Source: Candidatus Olsenella pullicola
Lineage (GTDB): Bacteria; Actinomycetota; Coriobacteriia; Coriobacteriales; Atopobiaceae
NCBI GenBank assembly: GCA_019117265.1
Contig: DXAB01000030.1
Location: 1 to 35,421 of the forward strand
Length of the DNA stretch: 35,421 nucleotides
Direction of reading: 5' to 3'
The position numbers and the translations under genes are program-made. Positions 19,577 to 26,217 of the stretch are shown here, piece by piece (the stretch's first letter is position 1; the number at the start of each line of letters is the position of its first letter). A model generated the notes under the pieces. The model had not been told where the DNA came from and searched no databases. It saw only the letters and a list, made by a program, of their open reading frames with translations.

Positions 19577-20737
19577 GTGGAGAAGGTCATGAGTCCCGCT
19601 AACAGGTGGTCGTGGGTCGAGGTCAGCCTTGGCGCGCTGCGGCGCAACACCCAGGCGTTCAAGCGCCTGCTGGGCCGCGGCACCCAGATGATGTGCGTCG
19701 TCAAGGCAGACGCCTACGGCCATGGGGCCGTCCCCTGCGCAAAGACGATGCACGCAGCCGGCGCGAGCCAGTTTGCCGTTGCCACCGTTGACGAGGGCGT
19801 GGCGCTGCGCGAGGCGGGAATCGAGTGGCCGATCCTCATCCTCTCGGAGCCCCCCGTCGACTGCGTGCGCACGCTCGTGGAGCACGACCTCATGCCCGCC
19901 GTCTACACGGCCGACTTTGCCCTCGCCCTCGGAGAGGCGGCGGCCGCCGAGAACCGCGTGGCACGCTACCACCTTGCCGTTGACACCGGCATGACGCGCA
20001 TCGGCGTGCGTCGGGATGACGTCGTGGAGCTTCGCCGCACCATCGACTTCCATCGCGGCTTGGAGTGCGCGGGAACCTTCACGCACTTTGCCACGGCCGA
20101 CGTTCTGGACGACTGGGACTTTGCCCTGCAGCTCAATCGCTTCAAGGAGGCGGTCGAGGCGCTGCGCGGCGCCAACCTCGAGACGGGCCTCGTCCACTGC
20201 GACAACACGCCCGGCACCATCCTGCACCCCGAGTGCCGCTTCGACATGTGCCGCGTGGGCGTTGGCCTCTACGGGCTCCACCCGGCCGAGGCAACACGTC
20301 CCCGCATCTCGCTCGAGCCGGTCATGAGCGTGCGTGGACGCGTGGTTCGCGTCATCTACCCCAACGTGGGAGACGGCGTGGGCTACGGCCTCACGTGGCG
20401 CGTACCGAGGAAGAACATGCAGGTCGCCACCGTGCCCATCGGCTATGCCGACGGCCTGGCGCGCGAGCTCTCCAATCAGATGGACGTTCTCGTGGGCGGT
20501 GTGCGCTGCCGGCAGGTGGGCAACATCTGCATGGACCAGTTCATGTTTGCCGTGGATGTCAACAGCGCCCGCGCCTATCGTCCCTCACGGCCCGTCGAGT
20601 ACGGTGACGTGGTCACCATCCTCGGCGCAGACGGCGACGAGCGAATCACGGCCGAGGAGATGGCGGGGCTGAGAAACACGATCAACTACGAGGTTGTCTG
20701 CGACTTTGGGATGCGTCTTGAGAAGATCTACACGTAG
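19577..20737 (+). CDS. alr: Alanine racemase
   Basis: WVEVSLGALRRNTQAFKRLLG, VVKADAYGHGAVPCAKTMHAAGA, CRQVGNICMDQFMFAVD; GTG 19577 or ATG 19589 start. Confidence 0.95.
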   Translation: MEKVMSPANRWSWVEVSLGALRRNTQAFKRLLGRGTQMMCVVKADAYGHGAVPCAKTMHAAGASQFAVATVDEGVALREAGIEWPILILSEPPVDCVRTLVEHDLMPAVYTADFALALGEAAAAENRVARYHLAVDTGMTRIGVRRDDVVELRRTIDFHRGLECAGTFTHFATADVLDDWDFALQLNRFKEAVEALRGANLETGLVHCDNTPGTILHPECRFDMCRVGVGLYGLHPAEATRPRISLEPVMSVRGRVVRVIYPNVGDGVGYGLTWRVPRKNMQVATVPIGYADGLARELSNQMDVLVGGVRCRQVGNICMDQFMFAVDVNSARAYRPSRPVEYGDVVTILGADGDERITAEEMAGLRNTINYEVVCDFGMRLEKIYT

Positions 20738-20771
20738 GGGCTCCGCTGCGGAGCGAAGGGGGCTCGACCTC

Positions 20772-21383
20772 ATGTCCGTCATGCACATACCCGGCCACGA
20801 CCACCAGAAGCCGCGTGAGGTCACGCTCGAGGAGATTCGCGACCTCATGGGCAACTGCCAGCTCTGCCCGCTCGGCGCCACGCGCACCAACCTCGTCTTT
20901 GGCGTGGGCAACCCGCACGCGCGCGTGATGTTCGTGGGCGAGGGCCCCGGCCGCAACGAGGACCTCCAGGGCGAGCCCTTCGTGGGCGCGGCGGGACACA
21001 AGCTCGACGCCCTTCTCGGCTGCGCGGGCCTCACGCGCGACGAGATCTATATCGCCAACGTGGTGAAGTGCCGCCCGCCCGGAAACCGCAACCCCAAGCC
21101 GGACGAGATCGAGGCCTGCTCGCCGTTTTTGCGCGAGCAGATTCGCAGCATCTGGCCGGACGTCATCGTGTGTCTGGGCAACTTTGCCTCGCAGTTTGTG
21201 CTGCGCACCAACGCCGGCGTGACGTCGCTGCGCGGGCAGCTCTACCAGACGGGCCACTTTGTGGTGTGCCCGACCTTCCACCCGGCCGCCTGCATCTATC
21301 ACTCCGACTGGCAGCCGCTTCTTGAGGCTGACCTGCGCATGGTGGGTGCGTGGCTGGCCGAGCACCCCGCCAAGGAGGCGTAG
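20772..21383 (+). CDS. Uracil-DNA glycosylase, family 4 (Fe-S type)
   Basis: CQLCPLGATRTNLVFGVGNPHARVMFVGEGPGRNEDLQGEPFVGAAGHKLD, YIANVVKCRPPGNRNP, HPAACIY; the track start 20694 lies inside alr, so ATG 20772 is preferred. Confidence 0.92.
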   Translation: MSVMHIPGHDHQKPREVTLEEIRDLMGNCQLCPLGATRTNLVFGVGNPHARVMFVGEGPGRNEDLQGEPFVGAAGHKLDALLGCAGLTRDEIYIANVVKCRPPGNRNPKPDEIEACSPFLREQIRSIWPDVIVCLGNFASQFVLRTNAGVTSLRGQLYQTGHFVVCPTFHPAACIYHSDWQPLLEADLRMVGAWLAEHPAKEA

Positions 21384-21863
21384 ATGAGCGAGAAGAGCTT
21401 CCGCACGGCCTCGCGCGAGGAGACGATTGCCCTGGGCGAGCGCCTGGGCCGCGCGCTTGCCGCCGGCGACGTGCTGGTGCTGACGGGCGACCTTGGGGCG
21501 GGGAAGACCCAGCTCACCAAGGGCATTGCCGCCGGCATGGGCGTGACGGACGACGTCACGAGCCCCACCTTCACCATCGAGATGGTCTACGAGGGTGCCG
21601 AGATGCCGCTCTACCACTTTGACCTCTATCGTCTGGACAATCCGGACCAGCTGGAGGATACCGGGATCTTTGACGTGCTCGGCGCCGACGGCGTATGTTC
21701 CATCGAGTGGGGCGAGCAGTTTGTGGACGAGATCGGCGACGCCCGCGTGGACGTCTTCGTGACCCGTCTCGACGACGAGGCCGCACCGGGCGAGGAGCCC
21801 CCGCGCGAGGTGCGCCTGGTTGCCCACGACGCCCGCGGAGAGGCCCTTCTTACCGCCCTCTGA
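21384..21863 (+). CDS. tsaE: tRNA threonylcarbamoyladenosine biosynthesis ATPase TsaE
   Basis: VLVLTGDLGAGKTQLTKGIAAGMGVTDDVTSPTFTIEMVYEG, YHFDLYRL, IEWGEQF. Confidence 0.95.
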   Translation: MSEKSFRTASREETIALGERLGRALAAGDVLVLTGDLGAGKTQLTKGIAAGMGVTDDVTSPTFTIEMVYEGAEMPLYHFDLYRLDNPDQLEDTGIFDVLGADGVCSIEWGEQFVDEIGDARVDVFVTRLDDEAAPGEEPPREVRLVAHDARGEALLTAL

Positions 21864-21866
21864 TGA

Positions 21867-21923
21867 TGACAACCTACCCTGTCACCTTTGTCAGGATGAC
21901 AAAGGTGACAGGGTAGGTTGTCA
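21867..21923. repeat. TGAC-family inverted repeat, perfect 27-bp arms, 3-nt loop
   Basis: TGACAACCTACCCTGTCACCTTTGTCA (21867-21893) - gga - TGACAAAGGTGACAGGGTAGGTTGTCA (21897-21923). Confidence 0.95.
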
Positions 21924-21965
21924 TGTTGCGATGGCCGGCTCTTTCAAAATGAGAAAAAATCTCAC

Positions 21966-21993
21966 TTGATATTGATTCTCAATATGGTATGCT
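21966..21993 (+). promoter_or_regulatory. Promoter of the Fur/PerR-type gene with palindromic operator in the spacer
   Basis: TTGATA (21966-21971), 16-nt spacer, TATGCT (21988-21993); perfect 7-3-7 palindrome ATATTGA-TTC-TCAATAT at 21969-21985, resembling Fur/PerR boxes. Confidence 0.75.
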
Positions 21994-22019
21994 GTCTCCA
22001 GACACAAAGGAGGTGGGAC

Positions 22020-22433
22020 ATGCCGGCAAGAAACACCCTGCAGCGCGCGATCATTGAGGACGAGCTGCGACGCCTTGCCAACCATCCCACCGCCGACGAG
22101 GTCTATGAGGCCGTCCGCGCCGAACATCCCAGCATCGGCAAGGCGACGGTGTATCGTACCCTCAACCTCCTCTCCGACGAGGGCGAAATCGGTCGTGTGC
22201 GCATCAACAACGGTGCGGACCGCTTTGACCATCAGTCGTTTGCCCACTATCACGTGCGCTGCGTGAGCTGCGGCAAGGTGGACGACGTGATGATCCCCCT
22301 CCTGGGGGAGGGCATCAACGAGGCCGCTTCTAAGGCGTCGGGATACCAGGTCCTGGGCCATACGCTGCAGTTTGACGGCATCTGCCCCGCATGCCAGGAG
22401 GGCAAGAGGGGCAAGGAGGCATCAACGGCGTAG
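22020..22433 (+). CDS. Fur family transcriptional regulator (probably PerR-like)
   Basis: HPTADEVYEAVRAEHPSIGKATVYRTLNLLSDEGEI; RFDHQSFAHYHVRCVSCGKVDDV; C-terminal CPAC; ATG 22020 after AAAGGAGG. Confidence 0.93.
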   Translation: MPARNTLQRAIIEDELRRLANHPTADEVYEAVRAEHPSIGKATVYRTLNLLSDEGEIGRVRINNGADRFDHQSFAHYHVRCVSCGKVDDVMIPLLGEGINEAASKASGYQVLGHTLQFDGICPACQEGKRGKEASTA

Positions 22434-22514
22434 CGAGAGCGCGCCGCGTGCATAGGAGAGGATGGCGGGGCCGAGGGGGCCTCGCCACCTACGAGACAAC
22501 AAGGAGGCTTCACT

Positions 22515-23102
22515 ATGGACAAGTGGGTTTGCAAGGTCTGCGGTTACATCTACGAGGGCGCCGAGCCGCCGGCGGAGTGCCCGGTCTGCCACGCCCCGGC
22601 CAGCCAGTTCGAGAAGGTCGAGGGTGAGCTCAAGCTCGCCGCCGAGCACGAGTATGGCATCTACGGCAAGACCGTGAAGGACAACCCCGACATTTCCGAC
22701 GAGGACAAGGCCTACATCCTCGAGCAGCTCAAGGCCAACTTCACCGGCGAGTGCTCCGAGGTGGGCATGTACCTCTGCATGGCTCGCATCGCCCACCGCG
22801 AGGGCTATCCCGAGATCGGCCTCTACTGGGAGAAGGCTGCCTACGAGGAGGCCGAGCACGCCTCCAAGTTTGCCGAGCTGCTCGGCGAGGAGCTCGAGCC
22901 CAACATGAAGGCCTCCACCAAGGAGAACCTCGCCTGGCGCGTTGACTGCGAGTTTGGCGCCACGCAGGGCAAGGTCGAGCTTGCCACCTGCGCCAAGAAG
23001 AACAACCTCGACGCCATCCACGACACCGTCCACGAGATGGCGCGCGACGAGGCCCGTCACGGCAAGGCTCTCAAGGGCCTGCTCGAGCGCTACTTCGGCT
23101 AA
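22515..23102 (+). CDS. Reverse rubrerythrin (N-terminal rubredoxin domain plus ferritin-like di-iron domain; NADH peroxidase type)
   Basis: [36 protein letters not shown] then ferritin-like [41 protein letters not shown]...[13 protein letters not shown]. Confidence 0.94.
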   Translation: MDKWVCKVCGYIYEGAEPPAECPVCHAPASQFEKVEGELKLAAEHEYGIYGKTVKDNPDISDEDKAYILEQLKANFTGECSEVGMYLCMARIAHREGYPEIGLYWEKAAYEEAEHASKFAELLGEELEPNMKASTKENLAWRVDCEFGATQGKVELATCAKKNNLDAIHDTVHEMARDEARHGKALKGLLERYFG

Positions 23103-23533
23103 TGGCTGGCAGGCCTAAGAAGAAGGCCGCCGGATCGAAGAAGGTCAAGCCCTCGGGGCCCGCGCCGTGCGCGGTGCTCTGGGGGCTTGACCCCTCTTCC
23201 GAGAAGGGCGCGGCGGTGCGGGCGGTGCTGCGCGAGATGGGCGTGGTCGCGCGCACGGCGCTGCCGGAGCGCCTGGGCGATCCGGCAGGCGCGTTTGCGC
23301 GGCTGCCGGGACTCAGACCCGCTCCGCTGCCGTATGCCGGGCCGGCGCCCGCGGTGGAGGAGTTTGTGCTGCTGTGCGGTCTCACCGACGCGCAGGTGAA
23401 CGAGTTTCTCGTCCGCTCGCGCGAGGCGGGGTGCGTGGTGGGGCCCAAGGCTCTGCTCACCAAGGTCAACCGCTCATGGCCGCTCGTGCGCCTGATCGAC
23501 GCCGTTGCCGCAGAGCACGCAGCCAACGCGTAG
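23102..23533 (+). CDS. DUF3783-like protein
   Basis: FVLLCGLTDAQVNEFLVRSREAGCVVGPKALLTKVNRSWPLVRLIDAVAAEH; start overlaps the rubrerythrin stop by 1 nt. Confidence 0.75.
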   Translation: MAGRPKKKAAGSKKVKPSGPAPCAVLWGLDPSSEKGAAVRAVLREMGVVARTALPERLGDPAGAFARLPGLRPAPLPYAGPAPAVEEFVLLCGLTDAQVNEFLVRSREAGCVVGPKALLTKVNRSWPLVRLIDAVAAEHAANA

Positions 23534-23539
23534 CCTCTT

Positions 23540-23632
23540 CATGACAAGGGAACATGACAAAGGTGACAGGGTTGTTTGTCAGGTTTTTTCTGACAAACAA
23601 CCCTGTCACCTTTGTCATGTTCCCCTGTCATG
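23540..23632. repeat. Long TGAC-family inverted repeat: 43-bp arms, 1 mismatch, GTTTTTT loop
   Basis: Arm 23540-23582 catgacaagggaacatgacaaaggtgacagggttgtttgtcag; loop gtttttt; arm 23590-23632 is its reverse complement except one position. Confidence 0.95.
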
Positions 23633-23725
23633 TTGTGGCGTAAACCGCGCCGGTTGTGCACGTGCCTGAAGTTGGGTTGCTCAGGTTACACTAAGCTGAC
23701 TGAAGTTCCGGCGCGAAGGACCTCC

Positions 23726-25048
23726 ATGGATGAGCTGCTACAGAGCTTTGCGACCACGTTTGGCGCGAGCATGGCCTCGCTCTACAACGCGTCCTTCGCG
23801 CTCTCCCTCGTGCTGTTACTCACGAAGTTTCACGGTGGCGGAAGACGTCTCGCCTGGCTTTTGCCGGTCAGGTTTGCGATTGCGCTGCCCGTCGTGTGGC
23901 TCCTCGGCACCATAAGCGACCTGATCTTTCCCAACTCCATCACGTGGACCGTTGCTCCCACCATCGTGTGCGGCCTCATCTTCTGGGATCGCAGCACCCC
24001 CGCCCAACTGGTGCGCATTGCGCTCGTCATGTGCTCGTGGCTCTACTCGCTCTCCGTTGCGGACATGCTCAACGTGGAGCTTCACGGCGGGATCGAGCTT
24101 GCGGCGGCCATCTCGCTCGCCTACATGCTGCTCCTGAGGGTCGTTCTCGTTCTTCTTGAGCGCCACAACTACCTTGACGGGGAGAACGTCTCGCTCTCCT
24201 TTGTGTTTCCCGTGCTCTTTGTGTGCGCCTCCGGGCTAGCGGAGCGCACCATCCTCTACCTGCGCTCGGACTTTGGCTTTGTCTACTACTCGGCAAGCAC
24301 GCTCGAGAGCTTCCTCACCTGCCTCAACGGTCAGCTCGCCCAGCTCGTGGTCTACTGGGCCGTGCTGCGCCTGGCGCGCGAGTTCAGGGACAAGGAGCGC
24401 ATCCAGGCCGAGCGCCACCTCATGGAGAGCCGCTACGAGGCGCTCGGCGTCTACCGCGAGAGCGGGGAGAGTCTGCGCCGCCTGCGCCACGAGGTGAAGA
24501 ACCAGTATGCCTACATCCGCATGTTGCTCGAGCAGAAGGACTACCGTCGCGCCGAGGAGTTCTTCGGCGAGATGTCCATGCGGGCAAACCCCACGTTCTC
24601 ATGGGTGAGCTCAGGAAACGACCTGGTGGACGACATCGTCAACCTCGAGGTCTCCAAGGCGCGCGCGGCAGGCGTGGAGATAAGCTCGCGCATTGCCGTG
24701 CCTGCCGAGCTGCCCTACGAGGAGATCGACCTCTGCAGCCTGCTCATGAACCTGCTGGACAACGCCATCGAGGCCTGCGAGGGCGCGGACGAGAAGAACG
24801 TGCGGCTGGGCATCGTGGCCGACCAGGGGGCGCTCGTGGTGACGGTGGTGAACCCGGCGACGCAACGTCCGCACTTCTCGGAGGAGGGGACTCCGGAGAC
24901 CACAAAGCGCGACAAGGAGAACCACGGTCTGGGCACCTCGATCGTGCGCTCCGTTGCCGAGAAGTACGACGGCGCCGCCGACTTCTCCTACGAGGAGGGG
25001 GAGTTCACCGCTCGGGTGATGCTCGCGCTGCCCGATGCGCCATCATGA
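23726..25048 (+). CDS. AgrC-like sensor histidine kinase (multi-TM N-terminus, GHKL ATPase)
   Basis: Hydrophobic N-terminal half; LRRLRHEVKNQYAYIRMLLEQKDY phosphoacceptor-like helix; LCSLLMNLLDNAIEACEG N-box; NHGLGTSIVRSVAEKYDG. ATG 23726. Confidence 0.9.
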   Translation: MDELLQSFATTFGASMASLYNASFALSLVLLLTKFHGGGRRLAWLLPVRFAIALPVVWLLGTISDLIFPNSITWTVAPTIVCGLIFWDRSTPAQLVRIALVMCSWLYSLSVADMLNVELHGGIELAAAISLAYMLLLRVVLVLLERHNYLDGENVSLSFVFPVLFVCASGLAERTILYLRSDFGFVYYSASTLESFLTCLNGQLAQLVVYWAVLRLAREFRDKERIQAERHLMESRYEALGVYRESGESLRRLRHEVKNQYAYIRMLLEQKDYRRAEEFFGEMSMRANPTFSWVSSGNDLVDDIVNLEVSKARAAGVEISSRIAVPAELPYEEIDLCSLLMNLLDNAIEACEGADEKNVRLGIVADQGALVVTVVNPATQRPHFSEEGTPETTKRDKENHGLGTSIVRSVAEKYDGAADFSYEEGEFTARVMLALPDAPS

Positions 25049-25072
25049 CAAAGGTGACAGGGTAATCTGTCA
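25046..25072. repeat. TGAC-family single unit overlapping the kinase stop codon
   Basis: TGACAAAGGTGACAGGGTAATCTGTCA; its first TGA (25046-25048) is the kinase stop. Confidence 0.92.
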
Positions 25073-25130
25073 TGAAATTGCCCGCGAGGGGCACGGGGCC
25101 GGGGAGGGCCCTCGAAACAGGGGGAAGGAC

Positions 25131-25865
25131 ATGCTTCAGTATCACGTTGCCGTCTGCGACGACGAGCGCTTTGCAGCGGACGCCATAGCCAGCGCCGCCG
25201 AGCGCGAGCTCTCGCGCCGGGGCGCCGAGGCCGAGATGGAGGTCTACACCGTCCTGGAGGATCTCGCCAAAAGGATGGACTCCGTAGGTTTTGACCTGGT
25301 GCTCCTTGACATTGAGATGCCTGGCATCGACGGCATCCAGTTTGGGCGCGCCCTGCGTGAGATTGGCTTTGGGACGGACATCATCTACGTCTCAAACAGC
25401 GAGGACCGCGTCTTTGAGTCCCTCTCGCTGCGACCCCTCGGCTTTGTGCGCAAGAGCCACTTCAACCAGGACATGGCCGACGCCATCGAGACCTTCGTGC
25501 GCGAGCGCCGCAAGACGAGCACCAACCGCACCATCACGCTCAAGATGGCGCACGCCATGGGAACCTTTGCCATCGACGAGATAGCCTACGTGGAGGCGCA
25601 CCGCCGCGACAAGGTCGTGCACCTGGCAAACGGCCGCACCGAGGAGGTCCTGACCACCCTCGACGAGATGGGCGAGAAGCTCGCGCCGTTTGGGTTCTTC
25701 CGCGTGCACAAGGGGTTTCTCGTCAACTTTGCCCACGTGCGGCAACTGACCTCCCAGGGCTTTGTGGTGGGAAAGGACCTCGTGCCCATCGGCCGCTCCA
25801 AGGTGGCCGAGGCTCGCCGTGCCTACATGGACTACCTGAGCAACAAGAACTCGATCATGCTCTGA
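25131..25865 (+). CDS. LytTR-family response regulator (AgrA/LytR type)
   Basis: VAVCDDERFAADAIA, FDLVLLDIEMPGIDGIQFGRALRE receiver; LytTR domain IDEIAYVEAHRRDKVVHLANGRTEEVLTTLDEM...FFRVHKGFLVNFAHVRQLT. ATG 25131 after GGGGGAAGG. Confidence 0.94.
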   Translation: MLQYHVAVCDDERFAADAIASAAERELSRRGAEAEMEVYTVLEDLAKRMDSVGFDLVLLDIEMPGIDGIQFGRALREIGFGTDIIYVSNSEDRVFESLSLRPLGFVRKSHFNQDMADAIETFVRERRKTSTNRTITLKMAHAMGTFAIDEIAYVEAHRRDKVVHLANGRTEEVLTTLDEMGEKLAPFGFFRVHKGFLVNFAHVRQLTSQGFVVGKDLVPIGRSKVAEARRAYMDYLSNKNSIML

Positions 25866-25867
25866 CC

Positions 25868-25890
25868 TGACGCTGGTGACACTGGCGTCA
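25868..25890. repeat. Divergent TGAC-type palindrome
   Basis: TGACGCTGGTGACACTGGCGTCA, TGACGC/GCGTCA ends around GGTGACA, 2 nt after the regulator stop. Confidence 0.6.
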
Positions 25891-25968
25891 GAGCAAATTG
25901 TCATGCGCGTCTTCCGCCAACCGCTCGCCGGCTCTTCCATACCGCTCACGACCAGTGCTTTATTGCAG

Positions 25969-26033
25969 TTGGTGACGAGAAAAACGCCATTGGTGCAACG
26001 CGTGCGCTTTGGTGCGACGCGTCCTGCTGTGTG
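25969..26033 (+). promoter_or_regulatory. Four direct repeats (TTGGTG-like), candidate LytTR regulator binding sites
   Basis: TTGGTG at 25969, 25990, 26009 and TGTGTG at 26028; spacing 21, 19, 19 bp; followed by ACG/ACGCG elements. Confidence 0.6.
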
Positions 26034-26217
26034 ACGCGCGCCCGCTCCAGCAACTTTTCAGCTTCCTATCGTTAACCGTGAGAGGTCTGGCCCCCGGCCG
26101 GCTCTCCCTCCCTTCCGGGGCCGGCCTCGTCCGGCCCTTTGAGGGGAGATTCGGTTAGGTCCCGCCAGCGCGCGGGTGAAACGCGCCCATACTGGGCGGC
26201 ATAGGGAAGGGAAGGAA

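Noticed and set aside
23660-23712. LytTR site in front of the kinase gene (CTGAAGTT repeated at about 23666 and 23700)
   Set aside because: Spacing is 34 bp rather than about 21 and only two weak matches exist; not strong enough to claim.
23612-23725. Track N-terminal extension of the sensor kinase (MSCSPVMLWRKPRRL...)
   Set aside because: Begins inside the repeat hairpin; ATG 23726 gives a normal membrane N-terminus.
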